Assembly (NCBI GenBank): GCA_020850755.1
Contig: JADZEB010000004.1
Span: forward strand, 310,001 to 374,000
Reading direction: 5' to 3'
Length of the DNA stretch: 64,000 bases
DNA from: Alphaproteobacteria bacterium
Lineage (GTDB): Bacteria > Pseudomonadota > Alphaproteobacteria > Acetobacterales > Acetobacteraceae
In this document: positions 45,984 through 56,107 of the stretch, piece by piece
Layout of the letters: every line of letters starts with the position of its first letter
Position numbering within the stretch: position 1 is the stretch's first letter
The notes under the pieces: generated by a model
Told to the model about the DNA's origin: nothing
Databases searched by the model: none
The model's input: only the letters and a program-made list of their open reading frames with translations
Program-made: the position numbers and the translations under genes

Positions 45984-47594
45984 ATGGCCACGACCGTTGA
46001 AGTACTCGCCGAAGCGTTCCAGGAAGCCGGAACGCCGTTCATCGTCGGACATCCTGGCGGGGAGTCGGTCGAACTGATGGACGCCGCCCGCAAGCGCGGC
46101 ATGCGCTTCATCCTGATGAAGCAGGAAGTGGCCGGCGCCATGCTTGCCGCGACCTGGGGCGACATCACCGGCGCGCCGGGCGTGTGCCTGTCCACGCGGG
46201 GGCCGGGCGCGGCCAACATGGTCAATGGCATCGCCTGCGCCATGCTCGACCGCTCGCCGCTGATCGCGCTGACCGACCAGTACAGCCCCGGCACCTATGT
46301 CTCCGGCCTGCGCCAGGTGATCGACCAGCAGGCGCTCTATCGCCCCGTGACGAAGTGGCAGAGCGTGATCGGCGCGGCGACCGTGCGCCAGCAGTTGCGC
46401 CGCGCCATGCGCGTGGCGACCGCGCCCGCGCCGGGCCCGGTGCAGTTCGACATCCCGCAAAGCGAGACCACCAAGGACGCCAAGGCGCTGCCGGTGGAGA
46501 CGCCGCTCCTGCCCGACCTCCTGCCCGTCCAGCCCGACCGCGACGCGCTCAAGCGCCCGCTGGAGATGATCGCGCGCGCCAAGCGCCCGATCCTGATCGC
46601 CGGGCTCGGCGTGTTCTGGGACCGCGCCTCGGCCGAGTTCGTGCGCTTCGCCGAGCGGCTCGGCGCGCCGGTGCTGACCACCTCCAAGTGCAAGGGTATG
46701 ATCCCCGAGGACCATCCCCTGCGCGCCGGCTGCATCATCGGCGGGATCATCGAGCGCGACATGGTGAACCAGGCCGACCTGATCATCTGCGTCGGCCTCG
46801 ATGCGGTGGAATTGCAGCCCAAGCCCTGGCCCTACAGCCAGCCGGTGATCGCGATCAGCAATGTCCAGGGCCTGGATGCGCTGGTGCCGGCCTCGCCCGA
46901 GGTGGTGGGCAACCTGAAGGCGCTGCTTGGCGCCTTCTCCAGCTTCGCGCCCGAGGGCTCGGGCTGGGGCGAGAAGGCCGCCGCGCTCTTCCGCAAGCAG
47001 GTCTCGGCCGCGCTCGACGTTCCGGCCAAGGGCCTGTCGCCGCAGCGCGCGGTGGAGGTGGCGCGCGCGATCATGCCGCGCGATACGATCGCCACCTGCG
47101 ATGCCGGCGCCTCGCGCCTGCTGGTGGTGCAGAAATGGCAGAGCTACGCCCCGCGCGAGTTCCTCACCTCGAACGGGCTCGGCTCGATGGGCTACGCCAT
47201 CCCGGGCGCGCTCGGCGCGAGGCTCGCGCACCCCGAGCGCCCGATCATCGCCTTCACCGGCGATGGGGGCTTCATGATGGCGGTGGCCGAGCTGCAAACC
47301 GCGGTGCGCGAGAAGCTGCCCGCCATCATGCTCGTCTTCGATGACGAGGAGATCGGCCTGATCCGCGTCAAGCAGGAGATCAAGCAGATCCAGCGCTACG
47401 GCGTGGGGATCGGCGGGCTCGACTGGGAGAAGCTGGCGGCCGGCTTCGGCGCCGACGGCACCACCGTGCACACCGAGAACCAGCTTTCGGACGCGCTCGG
47501 CGCGGCGCTGAAAAGCGGGCGCACCACCGTGATCGGCGCCAAGATCGACCCGTCCGGCTATGTCGCGCAGTTCAATGCGCTACGCGAACTATAG
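45984..47594 (+). CDS. Thiamine-diphosphate-binding enzyme, acetolactate-synthase-like
   Basis: A 536-residue ThDP enzyme of the acetolactate synthase/benzoylformate decarboxylase superfamily with PYR, central and PP domains. The cofactor-activating Glu48 lies in LMKQEVAGAMLA; the PP motif starts GDGGF at 426-430. It ends VFDDEEIGLIRVKQ where most members have Asn-Asn, so the metal-binding Asn is Asp here. The central domain lacks a clear FAD motif, so acetolactate synthesis is not established. ATG 45984 is 8 nt after AGGAG; ATG 45978 is too close. It lies 92 bp before TctC. A 2-keto-acid decarboxylase or carboligase role on the imported acid is inferred. Confidence 0.88.
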   Translation: MATTVEVLAEAFQEAGTPFIVGHPGGESVELMDAARKRGMRFILMKQEVAGAMLAATWGDITGAPGVCLSTRGPGAANMVNGIACAMLDRSPLIALTDQYSPGTYVSGLRQVIDQQALYRPVTKWQSVIGAATVRQQLRRAMRVATAPAPGPVQFDIPQSETTKDAKALPVETPLLPDLLPVQPDRDALKRPLEMIARAKRPILIAGLGVFWDRASAEFVRFAERLGAPVLTTSKCKGMIPEDHPLRAGCIIGGIIERDMVNQADLIICVGLDAVELQPKPWPYSQPVIAISNVQGLDALVPASPEVVGNLKALLGAFSSFAPEGSGWGEKAAALFRKQVSAALDVPAKGLSPQRAVEVARAIMPRDTIATCDAGASRLLVVQKWQSYAPREFLTSNGLGSMGYAIPGALGARLAHPERPIIAFTGDGGFMMAVAELQTAVREKLPAIMLVFDDEEIGLIRVKQEIKQIQRYGVGIGGLDWEKLAAGFGADGTTVHTENQLSDALGAALKSGRTTVIGAKIDPSGYVAQFNALREL

Positions 47595-47686
47595 CTCCGC
47601 GGCGGGAAGGTGCTTATCATGGCGTGAAACCGGTGCCGCCACGCACCGAGGGTGGAAGTCGTGCTTGCAGCCATGTGGGGGGCACC

Positions 47687-48688
47687 ATGAACCGTCGATC
47701 CGTCCTGAAGTCCGCCGCTGGAACCTTCGTGATCGCCGCCGCCGGATCGCTTGCCGGCGCGGTCCGGGCGCAGCCGGCATGGCCCACGCGCCCCGTGACC
47801 TTCGTCATCCCCTTCGCCGCCGGCGGCGCACTCGACCAGGTGCTGCTGCCGCTCAAGCCGCTGATGGAACAGCGGCTGGGCCAGACCCTGCTCTACAACT
47901 ACAAGGACGGCGCCTCCGGCCAGCTCGGCTGGGAACTGGTGCTGAACAATGGCGGCGACGGCAGCACGGTAGGCGCGATCTCGTTGCCGCACCTTGTCAA
48001 CACCGTGCTGTTCCAGCGCACGCGCTACAAGCTCGACGACTTCGCTCCGGTCGCGCTCATCTCGGGCGACGTGCCGATCTGGTTCGTGCACAAGGACTCG
48101 CCCTTCAAGACCGTGCAGGACGCGATCGATGAGGCGAAGCGCCGTCCGAACCAGGTGCGCATCGCCATCGGCAGTTTCACGGGCGAGCACTACATCACGG
48201 TCGCGATGGTCGAGGAGAAGGCCGGCGTGCGCTTCCGCACGGTCAATGTCGGCGGCGGCGGGCGCGTGATGACCAACGTCGCCGGCCGGCACTTCGATCT
48301 CGGCGTGATCCGCCCCGCCTCCATGGCCGGGATGCGCGATACGCTGCGCGGCATCGGCGTGGTCGCGCCCCGGCGCAGCTCGCTGTTCCCGGAAGCGCCC
48401 ACCTTCGACGAGATGTTCCCCGACTGGCGCGTGCCGCACCTGCAAAGCTCGGTTGGCGTGCTGGCCCATGCCCGTTTCAAGGCGCAGAATCCGGCCGGCT
48501 TCGCCCGCTTCGCCCAGGCCGTGCGCGATGCCGCGCACACCGACACATACAAGCAGTCGCTCGAGCGCGGCGGGCGCGAGCTCAACTTCCAGGGGCCGGA
48601 AGACACCGCCAAGACCATCACTGAGATGGCCCAGACGATGGAGCGCTATCGCAGCCTGATCCAGCAGGGACAGGCTTCGTCCCGCTAG
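47687..48688 (+). CDS. tctC: TctC-like substrate-binding protein of a TTT transporter
   Basis: A 333-residue periplasmic binding protein. Signal sequence has RR at residues 3-4 (NRRSVLKSAAGTF) and AVRA cleavage near 28. The N-terminal family block is WPTRPVTFVIPFAAGGALDQV, with Ala-Ala in place of the usual PPGG. It is followed on the same strand by the TctB and TctA membrane subunits (55 and 20 bp gaps), so this is a complete tripartite tricarboxylate transporter. ATG 47687 follows GGGGGG; an earlier reading from 47624 adds an unsupported lead. Ligand not known. Confidence 0.9.
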   Translation: MNRRSVLKSAAGTFVIAAAGSLAGAVRAQPAWPTRPVTFVIPFAAGGALDQVLLPLKPLMEQRLGQTLLYNYKDGASGQLGWELVLNNGGDGSTVGAISLPHLVNTVLFQRTRYKLDDFAPVALISGDVPIWFVHKDSPFKTVQDAIDEAKRRPNQVRIAIGSFTGEHYITVAMVEEKAGVRFRTVNVGGGGRVMTNVAGRHFDLGVIRPASMAGMRDTLRGIGVVAPRRSSLFPEAPTFDEMFPDWRVPHLQSSVGVLAHARFKAQNPAGFARFAQAVRDAAHTDTYKQSLERGGRELNFQGPEDTAKTITEMAQTMERYRSLIQQGQASSR

Positions 48689-48742
48689 CGGCAGGAGCGG
48701 CAAGACCGCATCGCCGCGCCCTTCGCAACCAGGCGGACGGAC

Positions 48743-49156
48743 ATGCCGCTTTCCGTTTTCGTCGTGCCGGCGATTGTTCTCGCATGGCTCGGCACCTATT
48801 TCAGCCTGCTGCCGCCCTTGCGGGCGCAAAGCCTGATGTTCCCGCGCTTCGTCGCCTGGTCGATCCTGGGCATCGTCGCGCTGCTGCTGCTGCTGCAATG
48901 GCTGCGTGCCCGCAAGGGCGAGCTTGTCGTGCCGCCGCCGGCCGTCGATCCGAAATCGGCTTGGCTGTTCTACGGTTTGTGCGTTGGCTATGTCGCGCTG
49001 TTCTGGCTGCTAGGCTTCGTCGCGGCCTCGACCATCTATCTGATCGCGGCGATGACGGTCTTTCCGGTGCGCTGGCCGATCAGGATCGGCGTGACGGTCG
49101 GCACCGTGGCGGCGCTGTACGCACTGTTCGGCGGCCTGTTCGGCATCCCCCTCTGA
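48743..49156 (+). CDS. tctB: TctB-like small membrane subunit of a TTT transporter
   Basis: A 137-residue protein with four hydrophobic helices (FVVPAIVLAWLGTYFSLLP, FVAWSILGIVALLLLLQWL, AWLFYGLCVGYVALFWLLGF, and a C-terminal pair). This is the small, poorly conserved subunit found between TctC and TctA. Length and spacing agree with the family. It stabilises the large subunit; it has no known catalytic motif. Confidence 0.88.
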   Translation: MPLSVFVVPAIVLAWLGTYFSLLPPLRAQSLMFPRFVAWSILGIVALLLLLQWLRARKGELVVPPPAVDPKSAWLFYGLCVGYVALFWLLGFVAASTIYLIAAMTVFPVRWPIRIGVTVGTVAALYALFGGLFGIPL

Positions 49157-49175
49157 CCGCGCGGCGCCCCGATCC

Positions 49176-50672
49176 ATGATCGAATTCATGTCCCAGATCT
49201 CGATTGCCACTCTCGGCATTGCCGCGCTGGGGGTTGCGATCGGCGTGTTCCTGGGCGCCCTGCCCGGCTTCGGCGGCGGCGCGTCGATGGCGATCTGCCT
49301 GCCGCTCGCCCTCGCCATGACGCCGCTCGATTCCATGGTGTTCCTGATCAACATCTATGGCGGGGTGCACTATGGCGGCGGCATCCCCTCGGTCCTGCTC
49401 GGCATGCCGGGAGATGCGGGAGCGGCCGCCACCGTGATGGACGGCTACCGCATGACGCGCAACGGCCAGGCGGCCGAGGCGCTGGCGCTCACGGCCATGT
49501 CCTCCTGCGTCGCCGGCGCTTTCTCGGTGGCGGCCTTCCTGCTGGTCTCGCCGATCCTGGCCGAGTTCGCGCTCGCCTTCGGCCCGCCCGAGTTCTTCGT
49601 GCTGATCGTGTTCGGCCTGACCGTGCTCGCCTCGATCGAGAGCCTGAACGTGCTGCGCGGCATTCTCGGCGGCCTGATCGGCATGAGTATCTCGATGGTC
49701 GGCACCGATCCCTACTGGGCGGCCGAGCGGGTGACCTTCGGCCTGCCGCAACTCTATGAGGGCGTGCCCTTCGGCCCCTTCCTGCTCGGCCTGTTCTGCA
49801 TCGCCCAGATGATGGAGCTGCTGGAAGGCGGCCCGCCCACCGAGGAGCAGGAGGTCAAGGTCTCCACCGGGCTTGGCGGCACGATCCGCGGCATGGTGAT
49901 GACCTTCCGCTACTATGGCGCGCTGATCCAGGGCTGTTTCACCGGCACGGTGGTGGGCGCCCTGCCCGGCGCCGGCGCCACCATCGCCGCCTTCGTCTCC
50001 TACACCATCGCCAAGGCAACCTCGCCGCATCCGGAGCGCTTCGGCACCGGCACGCCCGAGGGCGTCATCGCGCCCGAGGCCGCCAACAACTCGGTGGTGG
50101 GTGGCGCGCTGATCCCGACCTTCACCCTGGGCATTCCAGGCTCGGGCGCGGCGGCGATCCTGATGGGAGTGATGATGTTCCACGGCCTGCGGCCGGGACC
50201 GCGCCTGTTCCTCGAACAGCTGCCGCTGATCCAGACGCTGGCCGGCTACCTTCTGATCGGCTGCCTGCTGATGGCCTTCTGCGGCGGCACGGTGGCGATG
50301 TTCTTCTATCGCATCACGCGCATCCCGATCGCGATCCTGGGGCCGGTGGTGATCGTCGGCGCGGCGATCGGCGCCTATGCCGGGCGCACCGAGCCTTTCG
50401 ACGTCGGCATCATGGTCGGGGCCGGGCTGCTCGGCTACACACTCAACCGCAACAAGGTGCCGCTGGCCGGCGTGGTGCTAGGCATGGTGCTCGGACCCGC
50501 CTGCGAGGACTATCTGATCCAGAGTCTGGAAATGAGCGGCGATGACTGGTCGATCTTCTTCCAGTCCCCGCTCTGCCTGGTCCTGTGGGGCCTGATCGCA
50601 CTGTCGCTGTTCGGCGCGCAGATGCTGGCCAAGCGCGAGCGCAAGCTTGCCAACCGCATTCCCGCCGCCTGA
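49176..50672 (+). CDS. tctA: TctA-like large membrane subunit of a TTT transporter
   Basis: A 498-residue integral membrane protein with about eleven helices and two related halves. The opening motif GVFLGALPGFGGGASMAICLP and the second-half counterpart GTVVGALPGAGATIAAFVSYT are the conserved gating repeats of TctA, and YGGVHYGGGIPSVLLGMPGD is family-specific. Secondary transporter driven by ion gradients, receiving ligand from TctC. It completes the tctCBA unit and is followed 43 bp later by a gamma-glutamyltransferase-like gene. Confidence 0.93.
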   Translation: MIEFMSQISIATLGIAALGVAIGVFLGALPGFGGGASMAICLPLALAMTPLDSMVFLINIYGGVHYGGGIPSVLLGMPGDAGAAATVMDGYRMTRNGQAAEALALTAMSSCVAGAFSVAAFLLVSPILAEFALAFGPPEFFVLIVFGLTVLASIESLNVLRGILGGLIGMSISMVGTDPYWAAERVTFGLPQLYEGVPFGPFLLGLFCIAQMMELLEGGPPTEEQEVKVSTGLGGTIRGMVMTFRYYGALIQGCFTGTVVGALPGAGATIAAFVSYTIAKATSPHPERFGTGTPEGVIAPEAANNSVVGGALIPTFTLGIPGSGAAAILMGVMMFHGLRPGPRLFLEQLPLIQTLAGYLLIGCLLMAFCGGTVAMFFYRITRIPIAILGPVVIVGAAIGAYAGRTEPFDVGIMVGAGLLGYTLNRNKVPLAGVVLGMVLGPACEDYLIQSLEMSGDDWSIFFQSPLCLVLWGLIALSLFGAQMLAKRERKLANRIPAA

Positions 50673-50715
50673 CCCGCCGTTCCCGCCTGTCGCCCGCCGC
50701 GCAAGGAGCGAGACC

Positions 50716-52443
50716 ATGACCTCTCCCAATCGCGCCCGTATCGTCGCCACACGCCATCTCGTCGCCGCCGGCCACTACCTGGCCGCGCAGGCGGGGTTGC
50801 AGATCCTGGAGGGCGGAGGCAACGCCGTGGACGCGGCCTGCGCCGGCGGCATCGCGCTCGGGATCCTGCAAAGCGAGTATGTGGGCTTCGGCGGCGTGGC
50901 GCCGATCATGGTCCGGCTGGCCGAGAGCGGAGAGGTGTTCACCGTCTCGGGCGTGGGCTGGTGGCCGAAGGCCGCCGACGTGAACTTCTTCCGCGACAAG
51001 CATGGCGGCAGGATGCCGCCCAGCCTGCGCCGCACCGTCATTCCGGCCGCGCCCGACGCCTGGATCACCGCGCTCGAGCGCTGGGGCACGATCTCCTTCG
51101 GCGAGGCGGCGGCGGCAGCGATCCGCTTCGCGCGCGACGGCTTCCCGATGACGCATCTCTCGGCGCGCCTGATCGCCGAGAATGCCGATGGCTATCGCCG
51201 CTGGCCGCAGAACGCGGCGCTCTACCTGCCGGGCGGCCAGCCCCCGCGCGAGGGCGAGCTGTTCCGCCTGCCCGACCTCGCCGCGACCATGCAGTACATG
51301 GCCGACGAGGAGAAGGCCGCCGGGGGCGACCGTCTTGCCGGGCTCGGCCGCGCGCGGGACGCCTTCTACAAGGGCGACATCGCCAAGCGCATCGCCGCCT
51401 ATCACCGCGAGCATGATGGCTGGGTCACCGAGGAGGACATGGCCTCCTTCCGCGTCGAGGTCGAGACGGCGTCCAAGGTCCAGCTCAACGGTTTCACCCT
51501 GCATGGCTGCGGCCCCTGGTGCCAGGGCCCGGCCCTGCTCGAAACGCTGAACATCCTCGATGGCTGCGACCTCAAGGCGATGGGGCACAACTCGCCCGCC
51601 TATCTGCACACGATCCTTGAGGCGCTGAAGCTGGCCTTCGCCGACCGCCACCAATGGGTGGCCGATCCACGCTACTTCAAGGTGCCGCTCGACGGCCTGC
51701 TGTCCAAGGCTTTCGCCGCCAGGCGCCGGGCGATGATCGACCCCAAGCGCGCCTGGCCCGACATGCCGCCCGCCGGCAGCGCCGCCGATCTGGCCGCCGT
51801 TGCCGGCCCCTCGGCCCCGGTGGGCCGGCGCGAGGGCACCTATGCCGACGAGCAGCTCGACACCTCCTATTGCGCGGTGGTGGACAGATGGGGCAACGCC
51901 GTCTCGGCCACCCCGTCCGACGGCTCGTTCAGCGCGCCGGCCATCCCGGGCCTCGGCTTCGTACCCTCCTCGCGCGGCACGCAGAACTGGACGAACGCCG
52001 ACGCACCTGCGGTGATGGCACCCGGCAAGCGCCCGCGCCTGACACCGAACCCGGCCATCGCGGTCGGGCCGGACGGGCGGTGGGTGATGCCCTGCGGCTC
52101 GCCCGGCAATGACGTGCAGATCCAGGCTATGACCCAGGTGCTGCTGAACATCACTCTGTTCGGCATGGCGCCGCAGGATGCGGTGGAGGCGCCGCGTGCC
52201 GCGACCGTGAGCTACCCGCGCTCTTCCGACCCGCACGAATACCATCCCGGTCGGATCAACCTCGAGCGTCGCCTGCCAGACAGCACGGCCGATGCGCTTG
52301 CCGCGCTGGGCCACGAGGTCAAGTGGTGGGAGGAATGGGACTATCGCGCCGGGGCGGTGTGCTGCGTGCTGGCCGACCGCGACAAGGGCATGATCGAGGG
52401 CGGCGCCGACCCCCGGCGGCCGACCGGCATCAGCGGGCTGTAA
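50716..52443 (+). CDS. Divergent gamma-glutamyltransferase-like Ntn-hydrolase
   Basis: A 575-residue family member about as long as the gene at 18,413 but clearly diverged. The nucleophile region DEQLDTSYCAVVDRWGNA carries Thr383 as the expected new N-terminus after self-cleavage. The usual TxNxxFG pocket motif is TPSDGSFSAP, and the LGxPGG motif is CGSPGNDVQIQ. So a substrate other than glutathione is likely; acylases for cephalosporin- or other amide-type compounds share this fold. No signal peptide is obvious. AAGGAG lies 7 nt before ATG 50716. Co-directional with tctCBA, so it may act on the imported compound. Confidence 0.88.
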   Translation: MTSPNRARIVATRHLVAAGHYLAAQAGLQILEGGGNAVDAACAGGIALGILQSEYVGFGGVAPIMVRLAESGEVFTVSGVGWWPKAADVNFFRDKHGGRMPPSLRRTVIPAAPDAWITALERWGTISFGEAAAAAIRFARDGFPMTHLSARLIAENADGYRRWPQNAALYLPGGQPPREGELFRLPDLAATMQYMADEEKAAGGDRLAGLGRARDAFYKGDIAKRIAAYHREHDGWVTEEDMASFRVEVETASKVQLNGFTLHGCGPWCQGPALLETLNILDGCDLKAMGHNSPAYLHTILEALKLAFADRHQWVADPRYFKVPLDGLLSKAFAARRRAMIDPKRAWPDMPPAGSAADLAAVAGPSAPVGRREGTYADEQLDTSYCAVVDRWGNAVSATPSDGSFSAPAIPGLGFVPSSRGTQNWTNADAPAVMAPGKRPRLTPNPAIAVGPDGRWVMPCGSPGNDVQIQAMTQVLLNITLFGMAPQDAVEAPRAATVSYPRSSDPHEYHPGRINLERRLPDSTADALAALGHEVKWWEEWDYRAGAVCCVLADRDKGMIEGGADPRRPTGISGL

Positions 52444-52461
52444 CGGCCGGGGCTGCCGCGG

Positions 52462-52478
52462 CGCGGCCTCCGGCCGCG
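52462..52478 (+). terminator. Weak hairpin after the gamma-glutamyltransferase-like gene
   Basis: CGCGGCC (52462-52468) and GGCCGCG (52472-52478) can pair around a 3-nt TCC loop, 18 nt after the stop codon. There is no U-tract, so termination is only suggested by position at the end of the operon. Confidence 0.3.
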
Positions 52479-52529
52479 GGTGGAAAGCGGTATCCGCAAC
52501 CGGGCTCGCTGCCGTGCTGCCGCCTTGTG

Positions 52530-52560
52530 TTGGTGCTCGCCAGCGTATTTCTGTTACACT
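52530..52560 (+). promoter_or_regulatory. Possible promoter upstream of macA
   Basis: TTGGTG at 52530-52535 is followed by TACACT at 52555-52560 with a 19-bp spacer, longer than ideal. It lies in a locally A+T-rich part of the 236-bp gap before the efflux operon, 119 bp upstream of the macA start. Motif-level evidence only. Confidence 0.3.
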
Positions 52561-52679
52561 TCATCACAAACGTGCCATCCTCTGGTCGCGCGCCCCGGCT
52601 ATGAAGCGATACGGGGCGGAACGCGATCGAGCGCGCCGCCGCCATCCGCAGCCCGCCCGAGGCACCGAGACCGACCATC

Positions 52680-54068
52680 ATGGCGCCCGACCATAACATG
52701 CCGCCGCAGCCCATGCCGATCACCGCGCCGCAAGGCGCGGTGCCGCCGCATGTGCTGGCGACGCAGCGCAGCCGACGCTCGCGCCGGCGCTGGTGGCTCC
52801 TCGTCTTGCTGCTGCTGCTCGCCAGCGCCGCGGCCGGCGGCTGGTGGCTCTGGCAGCGCGGCAACGGTGCCACGCAGACCACCGCCACCATGACGGTCGC
52901 CGTTGTCCGTACCTCCTTCGAGGATACCGTCAGCGCGCTCGGACGGATCGAGCCGCGCGACTATGTCGATGTCGGCACGCAGGTCTCCGGCCAGCTCAGG
53001 CGCATCCATGTCGAGCCCGGCGACACGGTGAAGGAAGGCGATCTGCTGGCCGAGATCGACCCGACGGTCTACCAGGCGCGCGTCGATTCCGACCGCGCGC
53101 AGCTCCAGAACCTCGCCGCGCAGCTGCGCGAGCGGCAATCGCGCCTGCAACTGTCCGAGCAGCAGCTCGGCCGCCAGCAGGCGCTGCGCCGCCAGAACGC
53201 CACCAGCGACGAGGCCGTGCAGGTGGCGGAAGCAGACCGCAACGTGCTCCTGGCGCAGATCGACGCGCTGCGCGCCCAGACCCAGCAGATCGAAAGCCAG
53301 CTGCGCGGCAACCAGGCCAATCTGAACTACACCCGCATCTATGCGCCGATGGCCGGCACGGTCGCCTCCATCACGGCCAAGCAGGGCCAGACGCTGAACG
53401 CGAACCAGTCGGCGCCGATTGTGCTGCGCATCGCGGATCTGTCGCAGATGACGGTCATCACGCAGGTTTCGGAGGCCGACGTGTCGCGCCTGCGCGTCGG
53501 CCAGGAGGCCTATTTCTCCACCCTCGGCCTGCCGGACAAGCGCTATGTCGGGCGCCTGCGGCAAATCCTGCCGACGCCCGAGGTGGTGAACAACGTCGTG
53601 CTGTTCAACGCCATCTTCGATGTGCCGAACAGCGACGGCGCATTGATGACACAGATGACGGCACAGGTCTTTTTCGTGGTCGCGCGCGCGCGCAACGCGC
53701 TGACCGTGCCTGCTTCGGCGCTTCGCCCGGTCCAGGGGCGGGCCGGGATGGCCGAGCCGGGCGCTGTCGCGTCGCGCAACGGCCCGCCGCAGGGCGGACA
53801 GCAGCGCCGCCCCGGCGGGCGGCAGGGCGCACCGGCGGCGGCGGCCCCGCAGGCCGCTCCCGGCACCTACATGGTCACGGTGCAGAAGCCCGATGGCTCC
53901 ACCGAGCAGCGCGAGGTCGAGGTCGGCGTCATCACGCGCGTGCAGGCAGAAATCCGGCGCGGACTGGAGGAAGGCGAGCTGGTCGTGCTCGGGCCTCGCC
54001 CTGCCGGGAACAACGCCCCGCCGCGCCCCGCCAACCAGGGCCCGCAGATGCGGCCCCGTCTCGGCTAG
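52680..54068 (+). CDS. macA: MacA-like periplasmic adaptor of a tripartite efflux pump
   Basis: A 462-residue membrane-fusion protein (HlyD/RND adaptor group). One N-terminal anchor helix ([20 protein letters not shown], residues ~38-57) follows a basic cluster RSRRSRRRW. The lipoyl half-sites ([20 protein letters not shown] and [17 protein letters not shown]) flank a long coiled-coil hairpin (~122-215, Gln/Arg-rich). A Gly/Pro/Gln-rich insertion (~355-390) interrupts the membrane-proximal domain. It is the first gene of macA-macB-nodT. It bridges MacB in the inner membrane and the outer-membrane channel to export macrolide-like or lipid/peptide substrates. Confidence 0.92.
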   Translation: MAPDHNMPPQPMPITAPQGAVPPHVLATQRSRRSRRRWWLLVLLLLLASAAAGGWWLWQRGNGATQTTATMTVAVVRTSFEDTVSALGRIEPRDYVDVGTQVSGQLRRIHVEPGDTVKEGDLLAEIDPTVYQARVDSDRAQLQNLAAQLRERQSRLQLSEQQLGRQQALRRQNATSDEAVQVAEADRNVLLAQIDALRAQTQQIESQLRGNQANLNYTRIYAPMAGTVASITAKQGQTLNANQSAPIVLRIADLSQMTVITQVSEADVSRLRVGQEAYFSTLGLPDKRYVGRLRQILPTPEVVNNVVLFNAIFDVPNSDGALMTQMTAQVFFVVARARNALTVPASALRPVQGRAGMAEPGAVASRNGPPQGGQQRRPGGRQGAPAAAAPQAAPGTYMVTVQKPDGSTEQREVEVGVITRVQAEIRRGLEEGELVVLGPRPAGNNAPPRPANQGPQMRPRLG

Positions 54069-54079
54069 GCCGCGCGCCC

Positions 54080-56107
54080 ATGACGGTCATCGGCCACGCC
54101 CCGCCGCCGGCGCCTGCGCGCCTGAGCGAAGCCGCACGCGACAGCGATACGGCGCTGATCGTGCTTTCCGGCGTGACCAAGGTCTACATCAACGGCGAGC
54201 GGCATGTCCCGGTCCTGCATGGCGTGAGCCTGTCGATCGCGCGCGGCGAGTTCGTGGCACTGATGGGCAGTTCGGGTTCAGGCAAGACGACGCTGATGAA
54301 CATACTCGGCTGCCTCGACCGCCCCACCGCCGGCACCTACCTTTTCGACGGGCGCGAGGTCGGCGCCATGACGCCGGACGAACGGGCCGAGCTACGCAGG
54401 GAATCCTTCGGGTTCGTCTTCCAGCAATACCATCTGATCGCCACTGCCTCGGCCGCCGAGAACGTTGAGATGCCCGCAATCTATGCCGGCCTTTCGCAAG
54501 CGGCGCGCGTCGAGAGGGCAGCGGAGCTTCTGGAGGCGCTCGGCCTGGGCGAGCGCACGCACCACCGGCCCAACCAGCTTTCCGGCGGCCAGCAGCAGCG
54601 CGTTTCCATCGCACGCGCGCTGATGAATGGCGGGCAGGTGATCCTCGCAGACGAACCCACCGGCGCGCTCGACAGCCGCACCGGCATGGAGGTGATGGCG
54701 CTCCTGCGCGAGCTGAACCGCATGGGCCACACGGTGATCGTCATCACCCATGAACGCGAGGTTGCGGCCCAGGCGCACCGCATCATCGAGATCCGCGACG
54801 GGCTGATCGTCGCCGACAATCCTTCGCGGCAGGCGGATGCCGAGATCGCGCCGGCCGGCACGGGCCGCGCCACCGCCCTGCCTGCGCCGCCGCAACGCCC
54901 GGGTGCGGCAAGCTGGCTTGCCACGACCGGCGAGACCTTGCGCATGGCGCTGCGTTCGCTTCGCGCGCATATCCTGCGCACGCTCCTGACTCTGCTCGGC
55001 ATCGTGATCGGCGTCGGCGCCGTGGTGACCATGCTCGCCGTGGGCGATGGCGCCCGCCAGGCCGTGATCGAGCGCATCAGCGCCATGGGCAGCAACCTGC
55101 TGCTGGTGCGCCCCGGCGCGCCGGGCCAGCGTTTCAGCGGCGGCGTAACCACGCTGGTCGAGGCCGATGCCGATGCGATCGCCGCGATTCCCAACGTGCT
55201 CGCCGCGCTGCCGGAGATCCAGGGTGGCGTCACGCTGCGCGCCGGCAATGTCGACTACCAGACCCAGGCCCTGGCCACGCGGACCGACCTGCCGATCGTG
55301 CGCAACTGGCCGGTGGCGCAAGGCGCCTTCATCGCGCCCTCGGACCATGCCAGCTACGCGCCGGTCGCGGTGCTGGGCCAGACAGTGGCAAACCTGCTGT
55401 TTCCCGATACCGACAATCCGATCGGCCGGCACATATTGGTGAACACGGTCTCGTTCCAGGTGATCGGCGTGCTGACGCCCAAGGGTGCTACGCCTTGGGG
55501 CGCCGACCAGGACGATGTCATCATGGTGCCGCTCTCGACCGGCAGCTTGCGCCTGTTCGGCCAGCGCCACCTCCGCTCGATCACAGTCGCGGTCGAGGAC
55601 GTGTCTGCGATAGACGAGACGCAGCGCATAGTCACCGATCTGCTCATCAGCCGCCACCAGGCCGAGGATTTCCAGATCCGCAACATGGCGCAGGTGATCG
55701 ACACGGCCTCACGCACTCAGGACACGCTGACGATCCTGCTCGGCTCGGTCGCAGCGATCTCGCTCCTGGTCGGCGGCATCGGCGTGATGAACATCATGCT
55801 GGTGAGCGTGACCGAACGCACGCGCGAGATCGGCATTCGCATGGCCGTGGGCGCACGCAGCCGCGACATCCAGCTCCAGTTCCTGACCGAGGCGGTGATG
55901 GTCTCGCTGCTCGGCGGCATGATCGGGGTCGCCGGCGGGCTCGGTGTGGCGCTGCTGCTGGAACGGCTCGGCACCTCGATCCTGATCACGCCCTTCCCGG
56001 CCCTGCTCGCCTTCGGCTGCGCTTTCGCGACGGGCCTCGTCTTTGGCTACGCGCCGGCGCGCAAGGCGGCGAACCTCGATCCCGTGGTGGCGCTGTCCTC
56101 CGAATGA
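54080..56107 (+). CDS. macB: MacB-like ABC efflux transporter
   Basis: A 675-residue MacB with the N-terminal ATPase first: Walker A GSSGSGKT at residues 63-70, signature [15 protein letters not shown], Walker [13 protein letters not shown]. Four helices follow, the first at [19 protein letters not shown], then a large periplasmic domain, then three helices and the FtsX-like end [20 protein letters not shown]. It is a mechanotransmission exporter working with MacA and an outer-membrane factor. ATG 54080 starts 11 nt after macA; the same frame is open through all of macA, but that is GC-rich shadow. It overlaps the outer-membrane gene by 4 nt. Confidence 0.94.
   Translation: MTVIGHAPPPAPARLSEAARDSDTALIVLSGVTKVYINGERHVPVLHGVSLSIARGEFVALMGSSGSGKTTLMNILGCLDRPTAGTYLFDGREVGAMTPDERAELRRESFGFVFQQYHLIATASAAENVEMPAIYAGLSQAARVERAAELLEALGLGERTHHRPNQLSGGQQQRVSIARALMNGGQVILADEPTGALDSRTGMEVMALLRELNRMGHTVIVITHEREVAAQAHRIIEIRDGLIVADNPSRQADAEIAPAGTGRATALPAPPQRPGAASWLATTGETLRMALRSLRAHILRTLLTLLGIVIGVGAVVTMLAVGDGARQAVIERISAMGSNLLLVRPGAPGQRFSGGVTTLVEADADAIAAIPNVLAALPEIQGGVTLRAGNVDYQTQALATRTDLPIVRNWPVAQGAFIAPSDHASYAPVAVLGQTVANLLFPDTDNPIGRHILVNTVSFQVIGVLTPKGATPWGADQDDVIMVPLSTGSLRLFGQRHLRSITVAVEDVSAIDETQRIVTDLLISRHQAEDFQIRNMAQVIDTASRTQDTLTILLGSVAAISLLVGGIGVMNIMLVSVTERTREIGIRMAVGARSRDIQLQFLTEAVMVSLLGGMIGVAGGLGVALLLERLGTSILITPFPALLAFGCAFATGLVFGYAPARKAANLDPVVALSSE

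Noticed and set aside
52793-54079. N-terminal extension of the macB frame through the whole macA gene
   Set aside because: Open only because stop codons are rare at this G+C; the MacB ATPase starts after ATG 54080.
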